From Psychromonas marina (GTDB lineage Bacteria; Pseudomonadota; Gammaproteobacteria; Enterobacterales; Psychromonadaceae), in NCBI RefSeq assembly GCF_030161115.1, contig NZ_BSPQ01000001.1:62001-126000 (forward strand): a stretch of 64,000 nt of DNA, in the 5' to 3' direction. Both the position numbers and the translations under genes were made by a program. Of this stretch, positions 52,525 to 63,887 are shown one piece after another; position 1 is the stretch's first letter, and every line of letters starts with the position of its first letter. Below the pieces are notes generated by a model, which was not told the origin of the DNA, ran no database searches, and saw only the letters and a list, made by a program, of their open reading frames with translations.

Positions 52525-55500
52525 ATGATTAGTAAATTCTTCATACATCGACCGAAATTCGCTTTTGTTATTTCAATTATATTAACCCTCGCAGGGGCAT
52601 TGTCGATTCCTTTATTATCTGTGGCAGAGTTTCCTGAAATTGCGCCACCACAAGTGAGTGTTTCTACCTCTTATCGTGGTGCTAATGCCGAAACGGTGAA
52701 AGCAACGGTCGCACAGGCGATTGAATCGTCAGTTAATGGTGTGGAAGATATGCTTTATATGTCTTCCAACAGTGCTAATGATGGTAGTTACTCACTCAGC
52801 ATCACCTTTGAAGTCGGCACCGATCCCGATATGGCACAGGTTAATGTTCAAAACCGTGTGACTAAAGTGATGTCAAAATTGCCGGCAGAGGTTCAGCAGT
52901 CAGGGGTAACGGTTGCTAAAAAATCATCTGATATGTTATTAGTGGCAAACTTAAACTCACCTGATGATTCCTTTGACTCTCTGTTTTTAACCAATTATGC
53001 CAACATCAATATTAAAGATTCACTTGCTCGCCAGCCCGGTGTTTCGGAAGTGAAAATTATTGGTGCGATGGATTACGCAATGCGTATTTGGTTAGACCCG
53101 AATAAGATGGCAAACCTCAACGTGACGACTGAAGATGTTATTGCTTCAATACGAGAGCAAAACATCCAAGTTGCTGCGGGTCGTGTAGGCGCCTCTCCCT
53201 CTTCAAAAGATCAACGTTTTCAATACACGTTACAAACTAAAGGCCGTTTTCAAACCTCAGAAGAATTTTCTAAAATAATGATTCGCGCCAATCCAGATGG
53301 CTCTAAAGTTTATTTAAATGCGGTTGCACGTATCGAGCTTGGCTCAAGCAGTTATGATGCTGAGGGTAAATTTAATCAGAAACCTTCCGCTATTATTGCC
53401 ATTTATCAATCACCTGGTGCAAATGCACTGGATGTTGCTCAGCATATTAGGGATGACCTAGAGCGATTGTCTAGTAGCTTCCCGACGGGTATTGAATCGG
53501 TCGTTGCATACGATACAACGGAATCAGTGAGTGCTTCTATATCAGAAGTAATTACAACGTTACTGATCGCAATCACACTGGTGATACTTATCGTCTACCT
53601 GTTTTTGCAAGATGTACGCTCAACGCTTATTCCTGCTATTGCGATCCCCGTTTCTTTGATTGGTACTTTTGCATTCATGCTCGCCATTGGGATGAGTATC
53701 AATACTATTTCACTGTTTGCTTTGGTGCTCGCCATTGGTATCGTGGTAGATGATGCGATTGTTGTCATCGAGAATGTGACACGCTTGATGGAAGATGAAG
53801 GGCTATCACCCGTTGAAGCCACTGAAAAAGCAATGAAAGAGGTAACAGGGCCTATTATTGCAACTACGTTAGTTTTATTGGCTGTTTTTGCTCCTACGGC
53901 CGTAATGCCTGGTATTACCGGACAAATGTATGCTCAGTTCTCTATTACAATCTGTATTTCAGTACTTATTTCGTCGGTCAATGCGTTAACATTAAGCCCT
54001 GCACTCGCAGCGACAATTTTACGCAAACCCAAAGTACATACGAAAGGTTTCCACTTCCAATTTAATAAGTTTTTCAATAAATTAACCGTGCGTTATACGG
54101 CATTAGTCAGTTTCTTAGTACGCCGTTTATTACTTGTTGGTGTCGGATTTGCAGTGATGCTGGGTGTATTATTCGTGCTTGCCAGTAATACCCCTTCTGG
54201 CTTTATCCCTCTTGAAGATAAAAAATCATTCTTAGTGGATGTGCAACTTCCCGATGGCGCTTCATTAAATCGTACAGAAATTGTGATGGATGAATTGGTT
54301 ACCATGGCGCGCAATGAGCCGGGGGTAGCAGATGTTGTTCACGCAAGTGGCTTTAGTGTGATATCCGGCTCTGTTGCTTCAAATGGCGGTTTATTGATTA
54401 TTACACTTGATAATTGGGATGAACGTACCGATGCCAACATGCATCAAAAGGAGATCATTGCCCGTTTACAAGCTAAGTTTAATACCTTACCTACCGCTAA
54501 AGTAATGGCCTTTGCTCTGCCCTCAGTACCTGGGTTAGGTGCGACAAGTGGTCTTTCATTTGTATTACAGGATACGCAAGGGCGGACACCAGAAGAGTTA
54601 TCACAGGTTATGGGTTCGTTTATTTTAAACCTGAACAACTTACCTGAAGTTGCCTTTTCATTCAGTAATTTCCGCTCTAATGTACCGCAGATGTTTGTTG
54701 ATATTAATCGTGAAAAAGCGAAAGATTTAGGTATTGAATTGTCTGTCATTTTCAATACATTACAAACCCATCTTGCAGGTTATTACGTTAATGACTTTAA
54801 CCGTTTTGGTAAAGTATTTAGTGTGATGGTTCAAGCGGATGATGAGTTCAGAAATAGTGAAAAAGATATTAATAGTTACTATGTGCGTACTAAAAATAAC
54901 GAGATGGTACCACTTGGCACGTTAGTTGAAATAACACCAATATTGGGTCCTGAATCGGTTAAGCAATACAACTTGTACAATTCAAGCGATATTAATATTT
55001 TTCCCGCACCGGGTTACAGTACGGGTGAGGCTATTGCGGCGGTTGAACGTGCAGTGAATACCTTACCTTCTGGTTATACCTATGAGTGGACAGGGCAAAC
55101 CTATCAAGAGCTTAAAGCGGGTAATTTAGCGCCCTTTATTTTTGCGCTTGCCTTTATTTTTACCTATCTATTTTTAGTGGCACAATATGAGAGTTGGACA
55201 ATTCCATTAGCGGTTATGTTATCAGTCCCTATTGCTATATTGGGAGCCTTTGTCTACCTCAATATTATGGGATATGAGCTCAACCTATATGCTCAAATTG
55301 GTTTAGTACTACTAATTGGACTCGCCTGTAAAAGTGCTATTTTAATCGTTGAATTTGCTAAAGAGTTACGCGAAGGTGGGAAATCGACTATTGAGGCCGC
55401 AATTGAGGCGGGTCGATTACGTTTCCGCGCTGTATTAATGACAGGTTTGTCCTTTGTACTGGGTGTTATTCCGCTAGTACTTGCAACAGGCGCCGGCGCA

Positions 55501-55662
55501 GAAAGTCGTAAATCCTTAGGTTATACGGTGTTAGGTGGCATGCTTGCTTCGGTAATTATTGCAACCATACTCGTACCACTCTTTTATGCAATGATGCAGA
55601 AGATGCGCGAATCGGCTAAATCATCGAATGATAAACCTAAGTTACTTAAGGATGATGATTAA
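52525..55662 (+). CDS. RND multidrug efflux permease (AcrB/MexF-like)
   Basis: A 1045-residue, 12-helix hydrophobe/amphiphile efflux pump. The proton-relay residues are present: Asp409 and Asp410 in [13 protein letters not shown], and Lys936 in [13 protein letters not shown]. Two large periplasmic porter loops lie after helices 1 and 7. It exports drugs, dyes, bile salts or similar compounds using the proton gradient; specificity is not evident. It forms a two-gene operon with the adaptor. No local repressor gene is seen. The length is normal for the family. Confidence 0.94.
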   Translation: MISKFFIHRPKFAFVISIILTLAGALSIPLLSVAEFPEIAPPQVSVSTSYRGANAETVKATVAQAIESSVNGVEDMLYMSSNSANDGSYSLSITFEVGTDPDMAQVNVQNRVTKVMSKLPAEVQQSGVTVAKKSSDMLLVANLNSPDDSFDSLFLTNYANINIKDSLARQPGVSEVKIIGAMDYAMRIWLDPNKMANLNVTTEDVIASIREQNIQVAAGRVGASPSSKDQRFQYTLQTKGRFQTSEEFSKIMIRANPDGSKVYLNAVARIELGSSSYDAEGKFNQKPSAIIAIYQSPGANALDVAQHIRDDLERLSSSFPTGIESVVAYDTTESVSASISEVITTLLIAITLVILIVYLFLQDVRSTLIPAIAIPVSLIGTFAFMLAIGMSINTISLFALVLAIGIVVDDAIVVIENVTRLMEDEGLSPVEATEKAMKEVTGPIIATTLVLLAVFAPTAVMPGITGQMYAQFSITICISVLISSVNALTLSPALAATILRKPKVHTKGFHFQFNKFFNKLTVRYTALVSFLVRRLLLVGVGFAVMLGVLFVLASNTPSGFIPLEDKKSFLVDVQLPDGASLNRTEIVMDELVTMARNEPGVADVVHASGFSVISGSVASNGGLLIITLDNWDERTDANMHQKEIIARLQAKFNTLPTAKVMAFALPSVPGLGATSGLSFVLQDTQGRTPEELSQVMGSFILNLNNLPEVAFSFSNFRSNVPQMFVDINREKAKDLGIELSVIFNTLQTHLAGYYVNDFNRFGKVFSVMVQADDEFRNSEKDINSYYVRTKNNEMVPLGTLVEITPILGPESVKQYNLYNSSDINIFPAPGYSTGEAIAAVERAVNTLPSGYTYEWTGQTYQELKAGNLAPFIFALAFIFTYLFLVAQYESWTIPLAVMLSVPIAILGAFVYLNIMGYELNLYAQIGLVLLIGLACKSAILIVEFAKELREGGKSTIEAAIEAGRLRFRAVLMTGLSFVLGVIPLVLATGAGAESRKSLGYTVLGGMLASVIIATILVPLFYAMMQKMRESAKSSNDKPKLLKDDD

Positions 55663-55689
55663 GGGCAGTTAGTAGCTTTTAGCTGTCAG

Positions 55690-56340
55690 CGATCAGTCAG
55701 GTCAAAATCAAAACAACGCCGTTGGCGTGTCGGGATAAATCGCCGACCTACAGAATGTTTTGTAGGTCGCGGCTTTAGCCCGACAGGTTTTGTAAAGCAG
55801 CTGTTAGTTTTCAGTAAGGTCAAAGGCTAAAAGCAGTTATTAGTTGTTAGTCATTAGTCATTAGTAATTAGAAAAACCAAAAACAACGCCGGTGCCGTGT
55901 CGGGATAAATCGCCGACCTACAATATGTCACCTGTAGGTCGCGGCTTTAGCCCGACAGGTTTTGTAAAAGCAGCTGCTAGTTTTCAGTAAGCTCAAAGGA
56001 AATAGCAGTTGTTAGTTGTTAGGCATTAGTAATTAGTAAAACCAAAACACAAAACAGCGCCGGTGGCGTGTCGGGATAAATCGCCGACCTACAATATGTT
56101 TTTTAGGTCCCGGCTTTAGCCCGACAGGTTTTGTAAAAGCAGCTGTTAGTTTTCAATAAGCTCAAAGGAAATAGCAGTTGTTAGTTGTTAGGCATTAGTA
56201 ATTAGTAAAACCAAAACACAAAACAGCGCCGGTGGCGTGTCGGGATAAATCGCCGACCTACAATATGTTTTTTAGGTCGTGGCTTTAGCCCGACAGGTTT
56301 TGTAAAAGCAGCTGTTAGTTTTCAGTAAGGTCAAAGGCAA
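55690..56340. repeat. REP array downstream of the efflux operon
   Basis: Four repeats of about 170 bp, each with an inverted type B REP (GTCGGGATAAATCGCCGACC), a type A REP (TAGGTCGCGGCTTTAGCCCG) and an AGCTGTTAGTTTTCAGTAAG spacer. Copies three and four are nearly identical over the full unit, including the variant TTTTTTAGGTC. No gene is present between 55,663 and 56,464. Confidence 0.85.
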
Positions 56341-56399
56341 AAGCAGTTATTAGTTATATGCTGTTGCGCTATGGGTTTTACAGAGCAATTATAAGCAAT

Positions 56400-56437
56400 A
56401 AAAAAGCCCCAATAATTAAATTATAGGGGCTTTTTTA
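56400..56437. terminator. Bidirectional rho-independent terminator
   Basis: AAAAAGCCCC and GGGGCTTTTTT form a strong stem around an AT-rich loop, with A and T runs on the two sides. It serves both the efflux operon from the left and the minus-strand gene that ends at 56465. Confidence 0.85.
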
Positions 56438-56464
56438 TAACCATCAATGTTAATACTAACTCTG

Positions 56465-57595
56465 TTAAAATTCAGGATAACTTTTTTGATTAAAGTAAGC
56501 TTCTACTGAGATTAACTCATCACTCAAGACTTCATCATATTTAATATCGATACTATTATTGCCCATTAACAATGTCAGACCACTCATATTGTTAGTTAAT
56601 TTACCCTCATTCAACTCTACTAAGGTCAGATAAAGTTTCACACCCTCCTGTACATCTCGCATTTTTACAATTTGAATGTCAATTAAACGGCACTCAGTAT
56701 AGGGCAATTCAATATCCACAAGCTGCAACATATTATCCCCCAAAAGCTCCACCTCAACATTATCGGTACGAATTAAACCGTCTTGGTTGATCCATGAAGT
56801 TAAAGTACTTTGTAACGTACAGTCATACAATGCAACGTATGAAGTGTTACAAATTTTTAGTGTACCTTGGTAGTAAGAAAGGTACTCAATACTGCGATTT
56901 TCAGGGGCATTTAAGCGTTTTACGTAATGGTAAAATTTTTGTAGCGCTTGATAATTGGTGACGTTTACTTTTGAGATACAAAGAGCTGGATTATCATTTT
57001 TAAGCTGTTCAATCGCTAATTTAATTTGAGCATACAAATGTTCTGAGTTTTCACAAAAAGCAAAATCCAGTAGCTCACGTGGACCATTATCGGTTAACCG
57101 ATAATACCCCTTCTCCTGTTGGTAATTAATTTCCATCAGCGTTTGCCCATCAATCGGACTTCCCTGTTGCTCAACACTGATATTTAAATCGTAAAGGTAA
57201 TCAAAAAGATGCTTCGTCGTTTTCAGCTCGGTGAGTCTTAATATACAAGCAACGCCTGATTTCTCTTCATTAAACAACACCATCGGATCAAGTCCATCTT
57301 CATCGATATGGATAGCAACCCGTTCTTCGATATTGCTCTTTTTACGACGTACTGTTGGCGTTACTGGTCCAGATGCTTGGTAGAAATCAAAGGTGCTACT
57401 ATTTTTAGTCTTAAAGTGCTGTGCAATTGCATAAATCAAGGTACACGCAGCTAGCCAGACACCATAAGTAAGCGAAGAGGATAGTAATATAAAATTTATC
57501 TTCAAAAAAAATAGGCCGATAAGACCTGCACTGGTAGTGACAATAAAAATAGCAGTTAGGTTATCAGTAAGGGTTTCTACGTTTATCGTTTTCAT
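56465..57595 (-). CDS. Hypothetical inner-membrane protein with a cytoplasmic domain
   Basis: A 376-residue protein with two N-terminal transmembrane helices (about residues 12-33 and 38-60) and a basic SNIEERVAIH-type junction near residue 85. A soluble domain of about 290 residues follows, rich in beta-strand pattern and with no motif I recognise. It is transcribed away from the efflux operon and stops against the shared terminator. The function is unknown. The even codon use and normal length suggest a real gene. Confidence 0.65.
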   Translation of the reverse strand: MKTINVETLTDNLTAIFIVTTSAGLIGLFFLKINFILLSSSLTYGVWLAACTLIYAIAQHFKTKNSSTFDFYQASGPVTPTVRRKKSNIEERVAIHIDEDGLDPMVLFNEEKSGVACILRLTELKTTKHLFDYLYDLNISVEQQGSPIDGQTLMEINYQQEKGYYRLTDNGPRELLDFAFCENSEHLYAQIKLAIEQLKNDNPALCISKVNVTNYQALQKFYHYVKRLNAPENRSIEYLSYYQGTLKICNTSYVALYDCTLQSTLTSWINQDGLIRTDNVEVELLGDNMLQLVDIELPYTECRLIDIQIVKMRDVQEGVKLYLTLVELNEGKLTNNMSGLTLLMGNNSIDIKYDEVLSDELISVEAYFNQKSYPEF

Positions 57596-57682
57596 TATAA
57601 AATTCAGCCTATTAGAATATTAATAGACTATGCTACTAGGGAATCGTATATTTCCAATCACTTATCTAAATATTTAGTCTAT

Positions 57683-57934
57683 TTAATCAAACTCGGTCAC
57701 CTTTTCGAGCTCGTAAAAAGATTCTGTAATGGTATCAAGCTTTTCATCTAACAAACGCCTTGCATCATTAAGCCCTTGGTTATAATAAACGCCTCCCACT
57801 TTTTCACTGAAAAAATCGAGTAAAAACTCTGCGTCAAAATCCCCAATCTCTTGATCTAACTCTTTATCAAAGTAACGCTGTATCTCAGCCACCAGCCTTA
57901 CTTTTTGATCACGTGAAAATTTTATCTCTGCCAT
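57683..57934 (-). CDS. DUF2164 family protein
   Basis: An 83-residue protein (MAEIKFSRDQKVRLVAEIQR, then YFDKELDQEIGDFDAEFLLD and YYNQGLNDARRLLDEKL) matching the small DUF2164 family of proteobacteria. It is probably helical and cytosolic, with no known function. An AAGGAGTGGCAG ribosome binding site precedes the ATG. A single minus-orientation REP lies between it and mrp at about 57,970. Confidence 0.8.
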   Translation of the reverse strand: MAEIKFSRDQKVRLVAEIQRYFDKELDQEIGDFDAEFLLDFFSEKVGGVYYNQGLNDARRLLDEKLDTITESFYELEKVTEFD

Positions 57935-58037
57935 ACTGCCACTCCTTAAAAAGCTTCCTATACATAAACCTGTCGGGCTAAAGCCACGACCTACAAATAG
58001 ATTGCGGCCTTTGAACTTACTGGTAGCTAACAGCTGC

Positions 58038-59123
58038 TTATTTAAGTTCCATTATATTAATTTTCTGACTTGCTGGTTTTAAATCTCGATATAGGTTAAT
58101 TGCCAACGTTTCTGCAAGTTTAAGGTAAGGCTCAACCAGAGTCGGTTGTTCGCCTTTACTGACGGTGGGTGCACCTTGATCGCTATCTTCACGGTAATTG
58201 ATATGTAACGGTAAACGACCTAAGAAAGGCAGATCAAACTGCTCCGCTAATTTTTCACCGCCGCCAGTACCAAATATCGCTTCGCTATGGCCGCATTGAG
58301 AACAGGTATACAGGCTCATATTTTCAATAATGCCAGAGATATGTGTTTCGACTTTATTAAACATAGTCACCCCTTTTTTAGCATCAATTAAAGCCACATC
58401 TTGTGGTGTGGTAACAATAACTGCGCTGCTCACGGGCACATTTTGTGACATAGTGAGTTGGATGTCCCCCGTTCCCGGCGGCATATCAACGATAAGATAA
58501 TCAAGTTCAGGCCAATCGGTTTCATTTAAGACCTGCTGTAATGCTTTGCTGGCCATCGGGCCACGCCAGATCATCGCATCTTCCTCTGCCACTAAAAAAC
58601 CGATGCTATTACAAACAATACCATGTGCTTCAATAGGCAACATTAGCTTGCCATCGGCACTACTTGGCTTTGCGTCTTTTACACCTAATAGTGTCGGCAT
58701 TGAGGGGCCATAGATATCCGCATCTAAAATACCCACGTTGGCACCATTTTCAGCCAGCGCTAAAGCAAGGTTGACACTGACTGTCGATTTACCAACACCA
58801 CCTTTCCCTGATGCTACAACGATAATATTTTTAATCTTTTCAAGAGAAGTGGTTGCGCTTGTACTTTGCAGCGCAATGACATCATGCTGAATATCCCAAT
58901 TGAGCGTTTTGCCAAGTAGTTTATGAATCTTAGTTGTATTCTTCTGTTGTAATTCTGCCTCCCAAAGTGGTGCATAAAAGGGTAAGTTAATTGTTAATGT
59001 TGATGATTTATCATCAAAAGAGAGTCGTTTATCTTGCTTTAGTTTTTTAAGCACAACGTCATTTCCTGCATCGCTAAGCAGAGCAAAAATTTTATCTTGT
59101 AAGCTAGTTTTTTTAAATAACAT
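58038..59123 (-). CDS. mrp: Mrp/ApbC-type iron-sulfur carrier P-loop ATPase
   Basis: A 361-residue protein with an N-terminal MIP18-like domain (about residues 10-80) and a ParA/MinD-like ATPase. The deviant Walker A is GKGGVGKST (residues 106-114), and switch/Walker B are ILDADIYGPS and DMPPGTGD. The CSQCGH motif supplies the CxxC Cys pair that bridges a 4Fe-4S cluster in the dimer. It delivers clusters to apo-proteins. It lies divergent from metG, the same pairing seen in E. coli and relatives. Confidence 0.94.
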   Translation of the reverse strand: MLFKKTSLQDKIFALLSDAGNDVVLKKLKQDKRLSFDDKSSTLTINLPFYAPLWEAELQQKNTTKIHKLLGKTLNWDIQHDVIALQSTSATTSLEKIKNIIVVASGKGGVGKSTVSVNLALALAENGANVGILDADIYGPSMPTLLGVKDAKPSSADGKLMLPIEAHGIVCNSIGFLVAEEDAMIWRGPMASKALQQVLNETDWPELDYLIVDMPPGTGDIQLTMSQNVPVSSAVIVTTPQDVALIDAKKGVTMFNKVETHISGIIENMSLYTCSQCGHSEAIFGTGGGEKLAEQFDLPFLGRLPLHINYREDSDQGAPTVSKGEQPTLVEPYLKLAETLAINLYRDLKPASQKINIMELK

Positions 59124-59224
59124 AACAATCCTAAGTGGAAGTAATAGCAGGTAATCAGTTTAGCAAAAAATAATATCTGCGTAATCAATCATTGCATGGG
59201 ATTTTTGTTGGCTTGCAGAGTAAC

Positions 59225-59740
59225 TTACGAAAATCTAATTCTCCTGTAGGTCGTGGCTTTAGCCCGACAAATTAAAAGCAGCTGTTAGTAGTTAGTAAGT
59301 TCAAAATCAAAACTGCGCCGTTGGCGTGTCGGGATAAATCGCCGACCTACAGGCGGAATTTGTATGCCGCGACTTTAGCCCGACAATTATCATGAAACTA
59401 CTAAAACCATTGCCCTGTAGGTCGTGGCTTTAGCCCGACAAATTAAAAGCAGCTGTTAGTTATTAGCGGTTAGTAAGTTCAAAATCAAAACTGTGCCGTT
59501 GGCGTGTCGGGATAAATCGCCGACCTACAGATGGTATTTTTAGGTAGTGACTTTAGCCCGACAATTATCATGAAGCTACTAAAACCATTGGCCTGTAGGT
59601 CGTGGATTTAGCCCGACAAATTAAAAGCAGCTGTTAGTTATTAGTAAGTTCAAAATCAAAACTGCGCCGTTGGCGTGTCGGGATAAATCGCCGACCTACA
59701 GGCGGAATTTGTATGCCGCAGCTTTAGCCCGTCAAATATA
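59225..59740. repeat. REP array between mrp and metG
   Basis: Three units of about 175 bp, each with a type A REP (TGTAGGTCGTGGCTTTAGCC), an AGCAGCTGTTAG spacer, an inverted type B REP (GTCGGGATAAATCGCCGACC) and a diverged type A copy (TTTGTATGCCGCGACTTTAG). No gene is seen in the 700-bp gap. Confidence 0.85.
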
Positions 59741-59835
59741 ATATCCTCCCCAATTTAACAGTGGGCTTTAAGTGCTGAATTGGGTAGAATTGCCCCCTTA
59801 AAATTGTTCACTGCTTAAATAGGAATAACCTCAAA

Positions 59836-61896
59836 ATGGCAAATCAAGATCGTAAAATCCTTGTTACCTGCGCACTGCCTTATGCTAACGGCCCAATCCA
59901 TTTAGGGCACATGTTAGAGCATGTACAAGCAGATATTTGGGTTCGTTTCCAACGCCTACGTGGCAACAAGGTTCATTTTATCTGTGCAGATGATGCACAC
60001 GGTACGCCTATCATGCTGAAAGCAAACGAGATGGGTATTACGCCTGAGCAGATGATCAGCGATATTAAAGCCTCACACGAAAGTGATTTTAGTGGTTTTG
60101 ACATCAGCTTTGATAACTACCATTCAACGCACAGTGAAGAAAACAAAGCACTTTCTTCACAAATTTATATTACCTTACGCGAAAATGGTTTTATCAAAAC
60201 AAGAACGATTTCTCAGCTATTTGACCCTGAAAAAGAGATGTTTTTACCAGACCGTTTCGTAAAAGGTACTTGCCCTAAGTGTAAGTCAGAAGATCAATAC
60301 GGCGATAATTGTGATAACTGTGGTGCAACTTATAGCCCAACAGAGATGATTAATCCTAAATCTGCGGTATCTGGCGCGACACCTATCATGAAAGATACTG
60401 AACATTTCTTTTTCGATCTTCCACAATTTGAAGATATGTTAAAGGTTTGGACTAAATCTGGTTCACTTCAATCTGAAATGGCGAACAAAGTTGCTGAATG
60501 GTTTGAATTTGGTCTTAAACAATGGGATATCACCCGTGATGCACCTTACTTTGGTTTCGAGATTCCAGATGCGCCAGGCAAATACTTCTACGTTTGGCTA
60601 GATGCTCCTATCGGTTACATGGGTAGCTTCAAAAACCTATGTGATAGAACTGAAGGTTTAGACTTTGATGAGTACTGGAAATTAAATAGCGAGACTGAGC
60701 TATACCATTTCATCGGTAAAGACATCGTTAACTTCCACAGCCTATTCTGGCCTGCAGTATTAGAGGGTGCGGGTTACCGTAAACCAACAGCGGTTAATGT
60801 ACACGGTTATGTCACCGTAAATGGCGCGAAGATGTCTAAGTCTAAAGGGACGTTCATCAAAGCGAGTACTTACCTTGAGAACTTAGATCCTGAATGTCTA
60901 CGTTATTATTATGCAGCTAAATTAACTAGCAAGATTGATGACTTAGACCTTAACCTTGAAGACTTTACACAACGTGTAAATACTGACGTGGTTAATAAGC
61001 TGGTTAACTTGGCATCTCGTACTGCCGGTTTCATCGCGAAGAAATATGATGGCCAGTTATCAGAAACGGTTGCAGAGCCAGAGTTATACCAACAGTTTGT
61101 TGATGGTGGCACTTCAATTGCTGAGCTATTTGAGAAACGTGAGTTTGCACGTGCTATCCGTGAAATCATGGGCCTTGCTGATCTTGCTAACAAATACATC
61201 GATGACAAAGCACCGTGGGCACTAGCAAAAGTTGAAGGTAAAGAGTTAGAGGTTCAAGAGATCTGCTCAATGGGTATTAACCTGTTCCGCGTATTGATGA
61301 CTTACCTGAAACCAATTATGCCAAAACTAGCTGCACGCAGTGAAGAGTTCCTTGCTGAAACATTAGATTGGCAAGTAATTGCAACACCACTTTCTGGTCA
61401 TAAGATTAATAAGTTTAAAGCTTTATTCCAACGTATCGATACTAAGAAAGTTGATGCGATGGTTGAAAGCTCAAAAGACAGCATTGAAGCTGACAAAGCC
61501 GCTAAAGCAGCTGTTATTGCAGCAGAACTTGAAGCGTCAAAATCAGAGCTTGATAAAGAGCCACTAGCGCCTGAAATTGATTTTGATACTTTTGCTAAAA
61601 CAGACTTACGTGTTGCACTAATCGCAAAAGCAGAGCATGTGCCAAAAGCGAATAAACTACTTAAACTAACCTTAGATTTGGGTGGCGAAACGCGTACGGT
61701 ATTTGCTGGTATTAAATCCGCATATAACCCTGAAGACTTAGAAGGCAAGCTAACGGTGATGGTAGCAAACCTTGCACCACGTAAGATGAAGTTTGGCATG
61801 TCTGAAGGCATGGTACTAGCAGCTGGCCCTGGCGGCGAAGATATCCATATATTAAACCCAGATGATGGTGCTAAACCAGGTCAACGTATTATGTAG
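59836..61896 (+). CDS. metG: Methionyl-tRNA synthetase
   Basis: A 686-residue class I synthetase. HIGH-type motif is [10 protein letters not shown] (about residues 20-29), the zinc knuckle is [20 protein letters not shown], and Lys332-MSKSKGTF is the KMSKS loop. A C-terminal EMAP/Trbp111-like tRNA-binding domain starts near residue 580 ([20 protein letters not shown]), as in E. coli MetG. AAATAGGAATAACC before the start supplies the ribosome binding site. It is followed by a rho-independent terminator. Confidence 0.96.
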   Translation: MANQDRKILVTCALPYANGPIHLGHMLEHVQADIWVRFQRLRGNKVHFICADDAHGTPIMLKANEMGITPEQMISDIKASHESDFSGFDISFDNYHSTHSEENKALSSQIYITLRENGFIKTRTISQLFDPEKEMFLPDRFVKGTCPKCKSEDQYGDNCDNCGATYSPTEMINPKSAVSGATPIMKDTEHFFFDLPQFEDMLKVWTKSGSLQSEMANKVAEWFEFGLKQWDITRDAPYFGFEIPDAPGKYFYVWLDAPIGYMGSFKNLCDRTEGLDFDEYWKLNSETELYHFIGKDIVNFHSLFWPAVLEGAGYRKPTAVNVHGYVTVNGAKMSKSKGTFIKASTYLENLDPECLRYYYAAKLTSKIDDLDLNLEDFTQRVNTDVVNKLVNLASRTAGFIAKKYDGQLSETVAEPELYQQFVDGGTSIAELFEKREFARAIREIMGLADLANKYIDDKAPWALAKVEGKELEVQEICSMGINLFRVLMTYLKPIMPKLAARSEEFLAETLDWQVIATPLSGHKINKFKALFQRIDTKKVDAMVESSKDSIEADKAAKAAVIAAELEASKSELDKEPLAPEIDFDTFAKTDLRVALIAKAEHVPKANKLLKLTLDLGGETRTVFAGIKSAYNPEDLEGKLTVMVANLAPRKMKFGMSEGMVLAAGPGGEDIHILNPDDGAKPGQRIM

Positions 61897-61924
61897 GAAT
61901 TAGCTGTCAGCTAACTTCTTAAAT

Positions 61925-61958
61925 AAGCGCTTATTCCTTTGGGATAGGCGCTTTTTTT
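61925..61958 (+). terminator. metG terminator
   Basis: AAGCGC pairs with GCGCTT around a loop with extra AT pairs, followed by a T7 run. It lies 29 bp after the metG stop. Confidence 0.85.
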
Positions 61959-62041
61959 ATGGCAGAAAAAACACAAGTAATACCAATGTAGGTCCCGCCT
62001 TTAGGCCGATGAGACAAACTACGAAAGAGATAAAATAGTCG

Positions 62042-62067
62042 AAAAAAAACCCGAATAAATCGGGCTT
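62042..62067 (-). terminator. galU terminator
   Basis: On the minus strand CCCGA-TTTAT-TCGGG is followed by eight Ts, 34 bp beyond the galU stop. A diverged REP-like hairpin (GTAGGTCCCGCCTTTAGGCC) lies between it and the metG terminator at about 61,987. Confidence 0.85.
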
Positions 62068-62100
62068 TAAAATATTTTATACGATTCCTACAAAAGAGAT

Positions 62101-62928
62101 TTACTCTTTGTATAGGTTCTCATAAACAAAGTTAGTCGCTTCGATGTAACCTGGTACGCTACCGCAGTCAAAACGTTTACCTTTAAATTTATAAGCTAAC
62201 ACACAACCACGTTTAGCTTGCTCTAGAAGTGCATCAGTGATTTGAATCTCACCACCTTTACCAGGAGGTGTTTGCTCAATAATATCAAAGATATCAGGTG
62301 TTAAGATATAACGTCCGATAATTGCAAGGTTACTTGGCGCCGTACCCGGTGCAGGTTTTTCAACCATATCATCTACACGGAAGATATCGTCTCTTATCAT
62401 AGAGCCTTTGATCACACCGTATTTATGGATTTCATCTTCAGGGACTTCTTCAACCGCGATAATTGAACAACGGAATTGCTCATATAATGCAGTCATCTGT
62501 TTTAAGACGCCATCGCCTTCTTGATTGATACATAAGTCATCAGCAAGTACCACAGCAAAAGGTTCATCACCAATCAGCTCTTTACCAATTAAAATGGCAT
62601 GTCCTAGCCCTTTCATTTGACGCTGACGGATAAAAGAGAAGCGTGCACTCTCCATTATTTTACGAATATCATTTAGCTTTTCTTCTTTTGGTGTACCGCT
62701 AATTTCATTCTCTAATTCATAGTTATGGTCAAAATGATCTGATATCGAGTGCTTACCTCGACCAACCACAATTCCCATGCCAGTCATACCCGCTTCTAAT
62801 GCTTCATCAACTCCAAACTCGATAAGTGGTTTGTTAACGAGAGGCATCATCTCTTTAGGCATCGATTTTGTTGCAGGTAGGAAACGTGTGCCGTAACCCG
62901 CAGCAGGAAATAAACATTTTTTTATCAT
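62101..62928 (-). CDS. galU: UTP-glucose-1-phosphate uridylyltransferase
   Basis: A 275-residue nucleotidyltransferase. It has the signature CLFPAAGYGTRFLPATKSMP, then VNKPLIEFGVDEALEAG, the metal site VVLADDLCI and VEKPAPGTAPSNLAIIGRYI. It makes UDP-glucose, the substrate of the ugd enzyme in the capsule locus and a precursor of other surface sugars. It is slightly shorter than E. coli GalU at the C-terminus but complete in motifs. It is monocistronic, with its own terminator. Confidence 0.95.
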   Translation of the reverse strand: MIKKCLFPAAGYGTRFLPATKSMPKEMMPLVNKPLIEFGVDEALEAGMTGMGIVVGRGKHSISDHFDHNYELENEISGTPKEEKLNDIRKIMESARFSFIRQRQMKGLGHAILIGKELIGDEPFAVVLADDLCINQEGDGVLKQMTALYEQFRCSIIAVEEVPEDEIHKYGVIKGSMIRDDIFRVDDMVEKPAPGTAPSNLAIIGRYILTPDIFDIIEQTPPGKGGEIQITDALLEQAKRGCVLAYKFKGKRFDCGSVPGYIEATNFVYENLYKE

Positions 62929-63036
62929 GATACTCTCTTATCCATTATTGTTAGATGATTAGAAAAATTACAAACTCTTACAAATATTATAAAATGACTA
63001 AAAACTAAAATATCACTTTTTTATCCACTTCGCACG

Positions 63037-63870
63037 TTATTCGTTGATTCGAATGCCATTATGCTCAATTGTTATTAACTTTTTACGATATAGTTGACCA
63101 ATTGATTTCTTAAAATTGGCTTTACTCATTTTCAATATTTTAGCGATTTGATCTGGCGTGCTTTTATCATGCAGAGGTAAGAAACCTTGATTCTGCTTCA
63201 AGCTTTGTAGGATACGCTCAGCTAATGCATCAACCTTGGCATACCCTACTTTCGTTAGACCTACGTCCAGTTTGCCATCTTCACGCACTTGCTTGATGAA
63301 CCCTTTACATTGTTTACCAATGCCCATATCACCAAACACTTCGCTTTCAAACAATACACCCCAGTGTTTATCATTGATAATGGCTTTAAAGCCTAAATCA
63401 GTTTTATCTGCGATGAGCAGGTCAACTTTATCACCAACTTGGTAAGTCGCAGGTTCGTTGTCAACAAAACGATCTAGCTTTGAAGAAGCGACTAAACGCT
63501 CACTGATATCATCTTGATAAACATAAACAATATAACCGTAACCTTCTTTCATTGGGATTTTTTGCTGATTAAACGGTACCAGTAAATCTTTTGGTAAGCC
63601 CCAATCTAAAAATGCACCTGCACGGTTTGTATCAATCACTTTTAGTGAAGCAAACTTATTAACCTCCGCTTTAGCGCGCTGGGTTGTTGCGATTAGGCGA
63701 TCTTCTGAATCAAAGTATAAAAACACATTAACCGTATCACCAATCTGCATCTCATCGGTTGTATAACGGCGTGGTAATAAGATCTCACCCTCTGCAAAGC
63801 CATCTAGGTAAAAACCAAAATCAACCTGTTTGATGATCTTAAGTTCGTTATAAGCACCAATTTTTATCAT
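63037..63870 (-). CDS. cvfB: CvfB-family S1 RNA-binding protein
   Basis: A 277-residue protein of the CvfB/YitL family: several S1-like beta-barrel domains (GFYLDGFAEGEILLPRRY, GAFLDWGLPKDLLVPFNQQ, KQCKGFIKQVREDGKLDVGL) and a C-terminal winged helix (SPDQIAKILK-like TPDQIAKILKMSKANFKKSI). In Gram-positive bacteria CvfB binds RNA and affects virulence gene expression; its role in gammaproteobacteria is unclear. The length and domain order are typical. Confidence 0.88.
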   Translation of the reverse strand: MIKIGAYNELKIIKQVDFGFYLDGFAEGEILLPRRYTTDEMQIGDTVNVFLYFDSEDRLIATTQRAKAEVNKFASLKVIDTNRAGAFLDWGLPKDLLVPFNQQKIPMKEGYGYIVYVYQDDISERLVASSKLDRFVDNEPATYQVGDKVDLLIADKTDLGFKAIINDKHWGVLFESEVFGDMGIGKQCKGFIKQVREDGKLDVGLTKVGYAKVDALAERILQSLKQNQGFLPLHDKSTPDQIAKILKMSKANFKKSIGQLYRKKLITIEHNGIRINE

Positions 63871-63887
63871 AATATTTCTCTTTTTAT

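Noticed and set aside
51364-55662. Third gene of the efflux operon (outer membrane channel)
   Set aside because: The pump gene is followed directly by REP repeats and a terminator; no TolC-like gene is present.
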